From an uncultured Opitutales bacterium (GTDB lineage: Bacteria; Verrucomicrobiota; Verrucomicrobiia; Opitutales; Seribacteraceae): 45,549 nt of DNA. Positions 1-10,709 of this stretch are shown here, piece after piece. How positions within the stretch are numbered: the stretch's first letter is position 1; each line of letters begins with the position of its first letter. The stretch covers positions 1 through 45,549 of the forward strand of contig CAJQKB010000074.1 of assembly GCA_905478775.1 (NCBI GenBank), written 5' to 3'. The notes under the pieces were generated by a model. That model did no database searches and had not been told where the DNA came from. It saw nothing but the letters and a program-made list of their open reading frames with translations. The position numbers were made by a program, and so were the translations under genes.

Positions 1-2
1 CT

Positions 3-470
3 TCTGCAATCTCCAATGCGGTTTCTTACCTTGAACGTTCGTATAAATCGAAATTGCTCAGCAATGGTGATCCTGCAGAAAAAAAATCCGGGTTCGCCTA
101 TCAGCCCGGTGGTGCAGCCGAGTACACTACTTCTGCCGCGGGTCTTCTTGCGATGCAAGTTTGTGGGGAATATGAATCTCCTTTTGTTCATGGTGCCGCT
201 AATTGGTTACTTGATCATAAACCTGAAAAAAGCAGAAAGTTTTTCTTTTATGGTACTTATTACTACGCACAGGGTATGTACCAGCGTGGAGGAGATCATG
301 CCCATAAGGCGAGAGAACTGGTGGAAAACATTCTCTTGGAATTACAACGGGAGAATGGATCATGGATTGGAAGTGGCTCGGAAGCCGGTGCCGGTGAAGT
401 TTATTCGACCACGCTCGCCATTCTTGCTTTAGCAGTTAAATACCACTACTTACCCATTTACCAAAGGTAA
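3..470 (+). CDS. Prenyltransferase/squalene-cyclase-like toroid repeat protein, 3' fragment
   Basis: The frame is open to the left edge of the window, so only the last 155 codons are present, ending at TAA 468-470. The fragment has the alternating helix pattern of alpha/alpha-toroid proteins. A recognisable C-terminal motif (G-S-W-I-G-S-G, then [10 protein letters not shown]) resembles the QW-type repeats of squalene/hopene cyclases and prenyltransferase beta subunits. In Planctomycetes and Verrucomicrobia many secreted or cytosolic proteins carry this repeat without being proven cyclases, so a terpene-cyclising role is not claimed. The cyclase DxDD motif would lie upstream and cannot be seen. 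The gene converges on the next gene with only four bases between the two stops. Confidence 0.7.
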   Translation, partial: SAISNAVSYLERSYKSKLLSNGDPAEKKSGFAYQPGGAAEYTTSAAGLLAMQVCGEYESPFVHGAANWLLDHKPEKSRKFFFYGTYYYAQGMYQRGGDHAHKARELVENILLELQRENGSWIGSGSEAGAGEVYSTTLAILALAVKYHYLPIYQR

Positions 471-474
471 TGGT

Positions 475-1302
475 TTACAATTTGTAAACCTCGACCGCAT
501 TTGTCCCTTCAATCTTAATCTGCTCATCCGTGGATAAAGTTGAAATAAAATTACGGCAAACCTCCACCCAGTTTTCATACTCGACCGCTAGACGTGCAAC
601 CGGCCAATCCGAACCAAACATCATTCTATCCGGCCCAAAACAGTCCAAGGCCGTTTCCATATAAGGCTGCAGATCAGTTAACGACCAGTTCTTCCAATTC
701 GCTTCAGTCGCCATTCCAGATAATTTACAATACACATTTTCTCGTTTGGAAAGATCTTTCATCTGGGCTGACCAAGGCTCGAATAAAGCATCTTTAATTC
801 TTGGTTTTGCCACATGGTCTAAAACAAAAACTAAATCGGGATGCTGGTCCACAAATTCGATCGATGCAGCAAGCTGTCTTTCAAAAATTAGAATGTCATA
901 AACTAAGTTGAATTCCTTTAATAACGAGACACCCCGGTTAAAATCTGAACCCAGAATAAATCGATCGTCCGGCTCGTCCTGTACCACATGCCTTACCCCT
1001 TTGAGCCATCGATTAGAGGCATATTGTTCCAAAACAGAATCCACATTGGAATCGGCAAGGGGGAACCATCCCACCACACCCTTAATGAAGTCATGATCTT
1101 CGGCATAAGATAAAAGTTGGTCCGTCTCTTTTAATGATTGAGACGCCTGGACCGACACCACGCCCTCAATCCCCACATTTTTGATTTGTTTAAATAAATC
1201 TTCCGGTCCGTAGTTTTGCTTGAGAATTCCCATTTGCTCGTTCATCCAGGAATATTCTACCGGATCGTATTGCCAAAAGTGATGGTGTGAATCTATTTTC
1301 AT
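475..1302 (-). CDS. Amidohydrolase_2 family protein, L-fuconolactonase-like
   Basis: This is a 275-residue TIM-barrel metal-dependent hydrolase of the amidohydrolase_2 (COG3618) type. It begins with the metal-binding N-terminal motif D-S-H-H-H-F-W (residues 4-10), continues with a middle L-D-H-V-A-K-P motif, and has F-G-S-D-W-P-V near the C-terminus, where the Asp completes the active site. Family members hydrolyse lactones such as L-fucono-1,5-lactone or related sugar lactones. No other fucose or rhamnose catabolic genes are visible, so the substrate is unproven. The ATG overlaps the stop of the upstream peptidase gene by 4 bp (ATGA), which suggests translational coupling. It is the last gene of the sdh-argH directon. 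Confidence 0.85.
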   Translation of the reverse strand: MKIDSHHHFWQYDPVEYSWMNEQMGILKQNYGPEDLFKQIKNVGIEGVVSVQASQSLKETDQLLSYAEDHDFIKGVVGWFPLADSNVDSVLEQYASNRWLKGVRHVVQDEPDDRFILGSDFNRGVSLLKEFNLVYDILIFERQLAASIEFVDQHPDLVFVLDHVAKPRIKDALFEPWSAQMKDLSKRENVYCKLSGMATEANWKNWSLTDLQPYMETALDCFGPDRMMFGSDWPVARLAVEYENWVEVCRNFISTLSTDEQIKIEGTNAVEVYKL

Positions 1303-2351
1303 TTTAGTTGGGGTGGTTTCGATTTTCTTTTCATTTCCAAAAGTACTTGATTCCAGTTTTTTTGGGCTAAATTGGCCTTCATCTTTCGATAACCGACTCC
1401 GTATGCGAGGCTGGTATTATTTTGTAAATTCTCTAATAAGACCGATGCCAACTTACTCTTCTCTTTTTCCAAAACAGCGGAAGAAACTAAATTACAAAAC
1501 CCTTCCACCACGGGAGGACTTGATTCAATAAACCTTTCATTTAACCACACATGGGCAAACTCATGAGCTAAGACAGATTCACATTCGATGTATGGTAATC
1601 CGTATAAAATATAAATCCGATGGTCAAAAGTTGTGCCCGGATTATGTCCACCCCTGACAATTTTATATTTCGTTAAGGTCAAGCCTCTTAAATTTCCACG
1701 GGCATTAATTTTAAGTGCTTCTTGATTAAGAAGACCACGATCCACCAGGCGAATAGATAGATTACCTACTGGTTTTGAAATTCCAATTCTAGTCAGGGTC
1801 TTCCATACCCTGTTTTCCACTTCTTTTAAAATGGCACCTTCAAAAACTCCATCTTTTAAACATGTAATACAGCTCATTCTACCATCGGCAAAAAACTGCT
1901 TCGGGTTCGCATCGCGTTTTACAAAAATTCGGGAACATGTACCACATAGCCCAGTAGATTGAAAATGCTTCACATGCACCATTCCCTTCCATGAATCTCG
2001 TCGAAATTGATCGCCTCCCTTAAACCCAGAACGACAAACCATACATCGAAAACAACTGGTATGATATTTTACTCCACCTGCATCAATAGTACGAGTACCC
2101 AAGCTCTTTGAACAGATTGGACAACGAGTTACTTTCTTCCAGTTTCGCACATACTCTTGATCCGATTGGATAAAGCGAGAAAGTGAAAAATGGTACTCTC
2201 TTCCTTTTATTGATAATCCGATACGATCTCCCAACACTTCAAAGAGTTCACCGTCTGACTTACTTCCTGCTTTTGTTGTCCAAGTTCTCCCCCATGAAAA
2301 AATGGCGTACAATAAGAAAAAGAAGTAAAAACTGGCTCTCAAAAAGCCCAT
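1299..2351 (-). CDS. Secreted SHD1-LIM-DA1-like zinc peptidase
   Basis: This 350-residue protein has four recognisable parts. Residues 1-20 form a hydrophobic signal peptide or anchor. Residues 22-71 resemble an SHD1 domain (R-T-W-T start, D-Q-E-Y-V-R end). A LIM-type zinc-ribbon region follows, with Cys77, Cys80, His97, Cys100, Cys103, Cys106, Cys136, Cys139, Cys161 and Cys164. The C-terminal DA1-like metallopeptidase domain has H-E-F-A-H at 263-267 and a downstream V-V-E-G-F-C at 281-286 that matches the third-ligand Glu region of plant DA1. In plants DA1 is a ubiquitin-activated cytosolic peptidase; here the leader points to the cell envelope, so the substrate and activation must differ. 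It lies 7 bp after argH and overlaps the next amidohydrolase by 4 bp. The domain calls are from motif reading; the architecture is clear, the function is not. Confidence 0.8.
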   Translation of the reverse strand: MGFLRASFYFFFLLYAIFSWGRTWTTKAGSKSDGELFEVLGDRIGLSIKGREYHFSLSRFIQSDQEYVRNWKKVTRCPICSKSLGTRTIDAGGVKYHTSCFRCMVCRSGFKGGDQFRRDSWKGMVHVKHFQSTGLCGTCSRIFVKRDANPKQFFADGRMSCITCLKDGVFEGAILKEVENRVWKTLTRIGISKPVGNLSIRLVDRGLLNQEALKINARGNLRGLTLTKYKIVRGGHNPGTTFDHRIYILYGLPYIECESVLAHEFAHVWLNERFIESSPPVVEGFCNLVSSAVLEKEKSKLASVLLENLQNNTSLAYGVGYRKMKANLAQKNWNQVLLEMKRKSKPPQLK

Positions 2352-2358
2352 TTAAAAT

Positions 2359-3765
2359 CTAAGAGGAAAGTAATTTTTCCCAATGTTTAATTCGGTTCTT
2401 AATCTCAGAGGGGCCAGGCATACCCGGTCTTTCTCTTTTTGCGAATGCACGCTCTAAATTAAATACCTCTCTCCAATTGTCACCCAATTCCGGACAGACC
2501 TGAATTGCCTCATCTTGTTCCAATGCGGGTAGCGCAATATTTTTCCTTTCCGATAATGCCACTAATTCTCCGATATAATGATGGGCGGATCGAAAAGGGA
2601 CTCCACGCTCTACCAGATAATCAGCAAGATCTGTGGCCAAAAGAAGTGGGTCAGAGGCTGCCTCTCGACATCTCTCTTCATTAAAGGTTGAAGACGATAA
2701 ACACCCAGATACAACAGCGAGGCACATACTCAATTGATCAAATGAGTCAAAGACTGGAGGTTTATCTTCCTGCAAATCACGGTTGTAAGTCAATGGAAGG
2801 CCTTTTATGGCGACGCATAGATTTTGAAGATTACCAACAATCCGGCCGGTTTTTCCGCGAATTAATTCAAAAGAATCAGGATTTTTCTTTTGGGGCATTA
2901 GAGAAGACCCTGTGGTAAAGGAATCAGGTAATTGAATAAATCCGAATTCGGAAGAATTCCACAATATTATATCCTCCGACAAACGGGAAAGGTGTAAGGA
3001 GCAATTGACACAGGCCATTGCAAACTCAAGAAAGATATCTCGATCCGCCACCGCATCCATTCCGTTTGCCGTAATCATTGGTTCTCCCGATTGATCGACA
3101 AAACCTAACACCTTTGCAGTAAATGCACGATCAAGTGGTAGCGTGGAACCGGCTATTGCACCCGAACCAAGGGGACAAACATTAGCATGGTTAAGCACCA
3201 GAGAAAACCGCTCATGATCGCGGCCAAGCGCTTCCATGTGTGCGAGTAAATGATGCCCCACAGTAACCGGTTGAGCACGCTGTAAATGAGTGTAACCAGG
3301 AATCGGCAAGAGTGCGTATTGTTTTGCAAGTCCGAGGGTAGCAGACATTGCCATTTCAAGCTTACCGCTCAATTGCATGCAAGCATCTTTAAAAAATAAA
3401 CGCATGTCAGTAGCGACTTGATCGTTTCTACTTCTTCCCGTGTGTAACTTGGATGCTGCAGATGTTTTTTCAAGAAGTGCATGTTCCAAATTCATATGAA
3501 CATCTTCCAGTTCAATTTTCCATAAGAATGCCGGTGATTTTATTTCTTCTCTTAATTCTTCAATTCCAGCTTTGATTTCCTGAAATTCAGTTTCGGTTAA
3601 CAGTCCCACATGAGCAAGCATCGATGCATGGCCCAAGCTGCCTTGGAGGTCATAGGGGGCCAATCTCTTATCAAAAGAAACGGATTCACCAAATACTTGC
3701 ATAAGGAGATCGGGCTGTTCCGAAAATCGACCGCCCCAAGTTGCTTGTTTATCATCTATTGACAT
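2359..3765 (-). CDS. argH: Argininosuccinate lyase
   Basis: It cleaves argininosuccinate to arginine and fumarate, the last step of arginine synthesis. With the chosen start the protein is 468 residues, normal for the family. It shows the T-G-R-S-R-N-D-Q motif (about 109-116), the T-H active-site pair after P-G-Y (about 159-160), and the fumarase/lyase signature G-S-S-L-M-P-Q-K-K-N-P (about 286-296). An in-frame ATG lies 12 codons upstream (3801), but homology begins at M-S-I-D-D-K-Q-A-T-W-G-G-R-F, and a GGAAG lies about 10 bases before the ATG at 3765, so the shorter start is preferred. It sits between sdhB and the DA1-like gene, so it may be cotranscribed with sdh. Its product fumarate links loosely to SDH. 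Confidence 0.95.
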   Translation of the reverse strand: MSIDDKQATWGGRFSEQPDLLMQVFGESVSFDKRLAPYDLQGSLGHASMLAHVGLLTETEFQEIKAGIEELREEIKSPAFLWKIELEDVHMNLEHALLEKTSAASKLHTGRSRNDQVATDMRLFFKDACMQLSGKLEMAMSATLGLAKQYALLPIPGYTHLQRAQPVTVGHHLLAHMEALGRDHERFSLVLNHANVCPLGSGAIAGSTLPLDRAFTAKVLGFVDQSGEPMITANGMDAVADRDIFLEFAMACVNCSLHLSRLSEDIILWNSSEFGFIQLPDSFTTGSSLMPQKKNPDSFELIRGKTGRIVGNLQNLCVAIKGLPLTYNRDLQEDKPPVFDSFDQLSMCLAVVSGCLSSSTFNEERCREAASDPLLLATDLADYLVERGVPFRSAHHYIGELVALSERKNIALPALEQDEAIQVCPELGDNWREVFNLERAFAKRERPGMPGPSEIKNRIKHWEKLLSS

Positions 3766-3827
3766 AAGTTGGAATCTTCCAAACGAAAGGAATCCCCGCA
3801 ACCTTAATCAATCAAATGGATCGAGGT

Positions 3828-4580
3828 TTAAGAAAATATTTCCTTAATCTTGGCTTTCGCGTGATCACGGTTCAACTTGGCTATATAATCCAAGGAGATA
3901 TCCTTGGGACAGGCAGCCGAACATTCGCCGTAATTTCTACAATTCCCAAAGCCAGAATCGTCCATCGTGCTAACCATGTTAAGAACACGAGCATCTTTTT
4001 CTGCCTGTCCTTGCGGAAGCAGATTAAGATGAGCTGCCTTGGCTGAAGTAAACAACATAGCAGATGCATTCTTACAGGATGCCACACAGGCTCCGCAACC
4101 AATACAAGCAGCCGCATCCATTGCCTTGTCTGCATCCACTTTGGAGATGGGAATCGAATTTCCATCAGGTGCACTTCCGGTACGAACAGAAATAAATCCC
4201 CCCGATTGAATAATTCGATCGAAGGCAGACCGATCTACTATCAAATCGCGAACTACAGGAAATGCTTTTGCTCGAAAAGGCTCAATGGTTACGGTCTCTC
4301 CATCATTAAACTTTCGCATGTGGAGCTGACAGGTAGTGGTTGAATTCTCAGGTCCATGGGCATAGCCGTTTATAGTGAGCGAACAAGTACCACAGATCCC
4401 CTCCCTACAGTCATGATCAAATGCAATTGGTTCATTTCCCTGTTTGAGGAGCTGTTCATTCAATTGATCTAGCATTTCCAAGAAAGAAGAATCTTCAGAA
4501 ACATCGTCCAAAACATGAGATTCAAAAGACCCATTTTCAGTGGGTCCGGTTTGTCTCCAAATTTTTAAGGTAAGTTTCAT
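3828..4580 (-). CDS. sdhB: Succinate dehydrogenase/fumarate reductase iron-sulfur subunit
   Basis: This 250-residue electron-transfer subunit of complex II passes electrons from SdhA flavin to the membrane cytochrome. The plant-type ferredoxin motif is C58-R-E-G-I-C63-G-T-C66 with C84, giving the [2Fe-2S] cluster. The second domain has C159-I-G-C162-G-A-C165 with C169, and C214, C220 and C224 supply the remaining [4Fe-4S] and [3Fe-4S] ligands. It follows sdhA by nine bases in the order sdhC-sdhA-sdhB, the arrangement usual for the Bacillus/Bacteroidetes-type enzyme. No clear ribosome binding site precedes its ATG. Confidence 0.96.
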   Translation of the reverse strand: MKLTLKIWRQTGPTENGSFESHVLDDVSEDSSFLEMLDQLNEQLLKQGNEPIAFDHDCREGICGTCSLTINGYAHGPENSTTTCQLHMRKFNDGETVTIEPFRAKAFPVVRDLIVDRSAFDRIIQSGGFISVRTGSAPDGNSIPISKVDADKAMDAAACIGCGACVASCKNASAMLFTSAKAAHLNLLPQGQAEKDARVLNMVSTMDDSGFGNCRNYGECSAACPKDISLDYIAKLNRDHAKAKIKEIFS

Positions 4581-4589
4581 AATATTGTT

Positions 4590-6506
4590 CTACTTGTAAC
4601 TACGAACGGCAAGTTTGACATTTTCGTACTGCAATTCTTCTTTGTGGCGAACCGGAGTTTTCCCTTCGCCTTTATACTCCCACACTGCAGCGTGTGCAAA
4701 ATTTTCGTCATCTCTTGTCGCCTCTCCTTCTTTTGTTTGGTATTCTTCTCGAAAGTGTCCTCCACAGGACTCATTTCGCTCCAATGCATCGCGACAAAGC
4801 AACTCTCCGAAGTCAATAAAGTCTCGAACCCGCCCTGCCCTTTCCAGTTCGACATTTAATCGATCACCAGTGCCTGGTACCAATAAGTTCTTTTGGAAGT
4901 GATCCCTCAAATCTTGGATTTCTCCAATTGCTTTTTGCAGACCGGTCGCATTACGGGCCATACCCGCGTATTCCCACATTATTTGTCCAAGTTCTTTGTG
5001 GTAGGAACGAGCCGATTTTTTCCCAGAAATCGAAAGCAGTTGACTGGTGCGTTCTTTTACAGACTCCAACACTTCTTTGACTTCCGGTCCATCCGGGCTG
5101 ATTGTACCGGCACCCGTACTGGCAAGATAATTGCCCACTGTATAAGGGATAACGAAATAACCGTCGCTCAAGCCCTGCATGAGAGCACTTGCACCCAATC
5201 GGTTAGCTCCGTGATCAGAAAAATTTGCTTCTCCCAAAACGAAACATCCGGGTACCGAACTTTGCAGATTATAATCCACCCACAGCCCCCCCATGGTGTA
5301 GTGAATTGCTGGATAAATCCTCATGGGGCGTTTGTAAGCATTTTCTCCTGTTATCCGTTCATACATTTGAAAAAGATTTCCATATCTTTCTCGAATAGCC
5401 GACTCTCCAAGCCGGGAAATTGAATCAGCAAAGTCGAGGTAAACTCCACGTCCACCCGGACCCACACCACGACTTTCGTCGCAAGCTTCTTTTGCAGATC
5501 TGCTTGAAATATCGCGTGGAGCAAGATTTCCAAAACTGGGATATTTCCTCTCGAGGAAATAATCTCTTAATTCTTCGGCAATATCATTGGGGTTTTTATC
5601 GCAATTCTTTCCGTCTAATGGAACCCATACCCGACCATCATTACGAAGGGACTCAGACATCAGCGTTAACTTGGACTGATGGTCTCCAGCAACGGGGATA
5701 CAGGTGGGGTGAATCTGAGTAAAGCAGGGGTTCGCAAATCCGGCACCACGTCGGTGAGCACGATAGGTTGCAGTTACATTACAACCTGCAGCGTTTGTAG
5801 ATAAATAATATACATTACCATACCCTCCCGTACAGATAAGGACCGCATCTGCAGTCCATGCATCGGTTGAACCGGTTACCAAGTTACGGGTGATTATTCC
5901 TTTGGCATGCCCGTCAACCTTTACCAAATCAAGCATTTCATGTCGGGTATGCATTTGAACCTGACCAGAAGCAATTTGGCGACTTAACGCACTGTAAGCA
6001 CCCAGGAGCAATTGTTGACCGGTTTGCCCTCTAGCATAAAATGTCCGGCTCACTTGCGCCCCCCCAAAAGAGCGGTTCGCCAAAAGTCCGCCATATTCAC
6101 GGGCAAAAGGAACTCCTTGGGCAACACATTGATCAATAATATTAGTGCTATTTTGTGCTAGGCGATAAACATTGGCTTCCCGGGAACGAAAATCGCCCCC
6201 TTTCACAGTGTCATAAAAAAGTCGATGGATACTGTCCCCATCATTTTGATAATTTTTGGCTGCATTAATTCCGCCTTGTGCAGCAATCGAATGGGCTCTG
6301 CGTGGAGTATCTTGGTAACAAAAGCAATCAACCTGATAGCCAAGTTCTCCGAGAGTGGCGGCAGCCGCACCTCCGGCAAGACCTGACCCGACCACGATGA
6401 TACGATATTTCCTTTTGTTAGCCGGGTTGACCAGCTTGGAGGAAAAACGATGGTTATCCCACTTATCCGCTATGGGACCATCTGGAATTTGAGGATCAAG
6501 ATTCAT
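4590..6506 (-). CDS. sdhA: Succinate dehydrogenase/fumarate reductase flavoprotein subunit
   Basis: This 638-residue FAD subunit oxidises succinate to fumarate at the cytoplasmic face of the membrane. The dinucleotide-binding G-S-G-L-A-G-G motif lies at 40-46. His72, in [14 protein letters not shown], is the expected covalent flavin attachment residue. The active-site segment H-P-T-C-I-P and the late H-Y-T-M-G-G and [10 protein letters not shown] motifs are all present. The length and sequence style fit the long form paired with a single five-helix cytochrome b (B. subtilis, Bacteroidetes) rather than the E. coli four-subunit form. Its start overlaps the end of sdhC by 11 bp, suggesting translational coupling. 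Confidence 0.96.
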   Translation of the reverse strand: MNLDPQIPDGPIADKWDNHRFSSKLVNPANKRKYRIIVVGSGLAGGAAAATLGELGYQVDCFCYQDTPRRAHSIAAQGGINAAKNYQNDGDSIHRLFYDTVKGGDFRSREANVYRLAQNSTNIIDQCVAQGVPFAREYGGLLANRSFGGAQVSRTFYARGQTGQQLLLGAYSALSRQIASGQVQMHTRHEMLDLVKVDGHAKGIITRNLVTGSTDAWTADAVLICTGGYGNVYYLSTNAAGCNVTATYRAHRRGAGFANPCFTQIHPTCIPVAGDHQSKLTLMSESLRNDGRVWVPLDGKNCDKNPNDIAEELRDYFLERKYPSFGNLAPRDISSRSAKEACDESRGVGPGGRGVYLDFADSISRLGESAIRERYGNLFQMYERITGENAYKRPMRIYPAIHYTMGGLWVDYNLQSSVPGCFVLGEANFSDHGANRLGASALMQGLSDGYFVIPYTVGNYLASTGAGTISPDGPEVKEVLESVKERTSQLLSISGKKSARSYHKELGQIMWEYAGMARNATGLQKAIGEIQDLRDHFQKNLLVPGTGDRLNVELERAGRVRDFIDFGELLCRDALERNESCGGHFREEYQTKEGEATRDDENFAHAAVWEYKGEGKTPVRHKEELQYENVKLAVRSYK

Positions 6507-7260
6507 TGTTCAATAGGTTCGAGGTGTTGATTTTTTCAGAAGCTTCAGATGCAAAAAAGGAGGGATCATAAAATTCATATAATCCGTGCTTTTGTGCCAA
6601 TACGCTTAAGGGAATGATAGAAAATCCGGCAAATATGAGCCAGGCATATCCGGACGCGATTAAATCGAGCTTTCCTTGCCAGGCTTCGGATCGCAATCCA
6701 ATCGATTGAAAGACACTTGAAAATCCATGAGCCAGGTGCCTGCAAAGAAGAAACATCGCCACCACATAAAAGATTGAAATGATGTCATGCTTAAATCCCG
6801 CTAAAATCATAGAAAATGCATCGTGGATTTCAACATCTCCCGTCGAACCAACCGTGGTGGTCATCTCGGCGTATTCCGGATAGATAGTTCGAATAGTAAA
6901 ATGAAGGAGGTGAAAGACAATAAATGCGAGTAATATTGATCCCGTCAGTCCCATTTTTAATGATGTCCACCCCGCTCTCTTCGTTACCTCCACTTCGTTT
7001 TTATCTGGTCGGGCTTTTCGATTCTCAATAATTAAGGAATATGCTGTCCAGGCATGGATGACGACCGAAGCCAGCAAAAACAAACGAGAACCCCAAAGAA
7101 TAAACCAAGGTAGTGATTGAAGAGAGTGTGCATAAGCGTTGATCTGTGCTTGTCCGGCAAGGACTTGAAGATTACCTGCCATATGCACAAAAACAAAGCC
7201 AATGAGAACCAAGCCGGTCAAAGCCATGAGATACTTTTTTCCAAGGGACGAACTGAACAT
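6496..7260 (-). CDS. sdhC: Succinate dehydrogenase cytochrome b subunit (b558 type)
   Basis: This 254-residue membrane anchor has about five hydrophobic segments (roughly residues 10-30, 52-78, 103-125, 150-175 and 200-222). Histidines suited to bind two b haems lie in or near these helices (candidates His26, His69, His117, His120, His158, His175 and His178). This is the single-subunit di-haem anchor found with menaquinone-type complex II. There is no separate sdhD. It is the first gene of the directon and is divergent from pyrG across a 218-bp AT-rich gap, so its promoter should lie there, although no convincing -35/-10 pair was fixed. Confidence 0.93.
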   Translation of the reverse strand: MFSSSLGKKYLMALTGLVLIGFVFVHMAGNLQVLAGQAQINAYAHSLQSLPWFILWGSRLFLLASVVIHAWTAYSLIIENRKARPDKNEVEVTKRAGWTSLKMGLTGSILLAFIVFHLLHFTIRTIYPEYAEMTTTVGSTGDVEIHDAFSMILAGFKHDIISIFYVVAMFLLCRHLAHGFSSVFQSIGLRSEAWQGKLDLIASGYAWLIFAGFSIIPLSVLAQKHGLYEFYDPSFFASEASEKINTSNLLNNES

Positions 7261-7463
7261 AATAAATATTTATTCTAAATTGATGAGAGGACAAACATTT
7301 GACGAGTGCAAATATTGTATTTTGACTAGGTATGCATTTTTAATTAGAAGTAATATTAGAAATTCCGCAAGTATGTTTACATTTTTTTAATCCTTGGTAA
7401 TAAAACAACAACTTTATAAAAACTTTGTTGCCAGAAATTAAGACAGGGTTTCTTCTCATATAG

Positions 7464-9107
<1,644 letters not shown>

Positions 9108-9201
9108 ATTCTTTTGATACTGTCCAATCAGGGCAAAAATTGAGATGGTAATACCGATCCGATCGAATTAGAAATTTGGATATGCTTGGAACCATTTGCA
9201 A

Positions 9202-10080
9202 ATGATTGATGCCCATACCCATCGGTACCCACCCGAGGTTTATTTAAATCCTCAAAAATTTGCTCTGAAGCAGGGAGAAAGTCATTGGCTAGAATTAATC
9301 GCACCCACCAATGGAAGTGACTTGCAGGGTTGGTCATCGAGGGAAGCAATGATTGCAGATATGGACAGAGCTTCAGTCCATAAAGCAGTTCTTCTGGGAT
9401 GGTACTGGCAGAATCCCGAGACATGCATTCTTCACAATGAGTGGCATGCCGAGTGGATCAAAGAAGACCCTGAAAGGTTTTACGCATTTGCAACTATTCA
9501 CCCATCTCTACGAAATCCCATCGATGAATTGAAGAAAAGGCAGGAGCAGGGATTTGTGGGAATGGGAGAGATTCATCTCGGGGTTCAAGGATTTTCGATG
9601 CAAGACCCAGCTTGGATAGAGTGTATTAAATTTGCCACTGAGCAGAGTTGGCCTGTTAATTTTCATGTTACTGAACCAGTCGGACATGAACATCCCGGCC
9701 GGGTTCCCACACCATTAGAAGATTTCCTCTGGCTGGCTCGTGAATTTCCGGAGCTGAAAATCATCCTAGCCCATGCCGGTGGATTGTTTCCTTTTTATGA
9801 ACTTAATCCAAAAGTTCGAAACGAACTTCGTAATGTTTATTATGATTTGGCTGCCTGTCCACTTCTCTACGAATCCTCAATCTATCGAAAACTAATCGAT
9901 ACCGTTGGACATAAAAAAATTATCTGGGGCACAGATTATCCATTGAAAATTTTCCCAAAGGTTCAAAGTAAGCCTGACTTCTCGACATTTATAAAAGAAA
10001 TTCATAAAGTTGCAGATCTGAGCGATGACGAAAAAGACGCACTCTTTCACCAAAATATTTTTTCCCTCCTTCCATGTTAA
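9202..10080 (+). CDS. Amidohydrolase_2 family metal-dependent hydrolase
   Basis: This 292-residue TIM-barrel hydrolase of the COG2159 type has the N-terminal metal pair H5-x-H7 (M-I-D-A-H-T-H), a mid-protein N-F-H-V-T-E segment, I-L-A-H-A-G-G, and the C-terminal G-T-D-Y-P Asp motif. Family members include decarboxylases and hydrolases of varied small molecules; the substrate here cannot be told. The ATG at 9202 is preferred; a TTG two codons upstream (9196) is also possible, and an in-frame stop at 9169 sets the limit. The stop overlaps the next ATG by 7 bp, tying it to the ABC transporter pair. It is not a close copy of the amidohydrolase at 475-1302. Confidence 0.82.
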   Translation: MIDAHTHRYPPEVYLNPQKFALKQGESHWLELIAPTNGSDLQGWSSREAMIADMDRASVHKAVLLGWYWQNPETCILHNEWHAEWIKEDPERFYAFATIHPSLRNPIDELKKRQEQGFVGMGEIHLGVQGFSMQDPAWIECIKFATEQSWPVNFHVTEPVGHEHPGRVPTPLEDFLWLAREFPELKIILAHAGGLFPFYELNPKVRNELRNVYYDLAACPLLYESSIYRKLIDTVGHKKIIWGTDYPLKIFPKVQSKPDFSTFIKEIHKVADLSDDEKDALFHQNIFSLLPC

Positions 10081-10709
10081 TTGAACTTAATCAAGTTAAA
10101 CCTGAGCCCATTCCCAAGGAAATGGTTGCTCGTTCAGATGTTTGGGGAACCCGTTTAAATATCGAACCAAAAAGTTTCACACTAATATCCGCACATTCAG
10201 GAAAAGGAAAGTCTACCCTGCTCCACCTTCTGTACGGTCTACGAAATGACTATTCTGGTGAAGCGTCTATTGATGGCCAGTCTGTGGAAAAACAAGAAAT
10301 GGGGGATTGGACTAGATTAAGAAGCCAAAAGATTGCTCTTCTATTCCAGGAACTCAGGCTCTTCCCCAAGCTCAGTGCACAGGAAAACATTACTTTGATT
10401 CCTGAGTCCAACCCACAGGTTCCATCGGATACGGAGATGGCAGAACGATTAGGTATGGAGGAGTTTCTTTCTAAGCCAATCGAAAACCTCTCCTTTGGAC
10501 AACGGCAACGAATTGCGATCATAAGAACTCTTCGAAAACCATTTAAACTTCTCCTTCTTGACGAGCCGTTTAGTCACCTTGATAAGAAAAATGAGAAATT
10601 GTCTTCTTCCTTAATAGAAGAAATTGCCCGAGCGAACGAAGCCACTGTTCTTGTAACCTCTTTGGGAGAATCCCCGCCCCTTCCTTTTGACCGTACTCTC
10701 TCTTTGTGA
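10074..10709 (+). CDS. ABC transporter ATP-binding protein (LolD/MacB/FtsE-like) with altered motifs
   Basis: This 211-residue ATPase has a Walker A at 40-47 (A-H-S-G-K-G-K-S, where the usual first Gly is Ala), a Q-loop Gln92, a signature L-S-F-G-Q-R-Q at 139-145, a Walker B L-L-L-L-D-E-P at 159-165 and a D-loop S-H-L-D. The switch His that normally follows the last core strand (T-H) is replaced by Ser (V-T-S-L-G). The protein is also slightly short, ending soon after that strand. It is sandwiched by overlaps: 7 bp with the amidohydrolase upstream and 4 bp (GTGA) with the permease downstream. It probably drives the adjacent FtsX-like permease. Whether it hydrolyses ATP normally is open. Confidence 0.88.
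   Translation: MLIELNQVKPEPIPKEMVARSDVWGTRLNIEPKSFTLISAHSGKGKSTLLHLLYGLRNDYSGEASIDGQSVEKQEMGDWTRLRSQKIALLFQELRLFPKLSAQENITLIPESNPQVPSDTEMAERLGMEEFLSKPIENLSFGQRQRIAIIRTLRKPFKLLLLDEPFSHLDKKNEKLSSSLIEEIARANEATVLVTSLGESPPLPFDRTLSL

Noticed and set aside
7299-7356. TTGACG/TTGACT boxes near TAATAT in the sdhC-pyrG gap as promoters
   Set aside because: The spacings to any good -10 are wrong (well above or below 17 bases), so no promoter is called.
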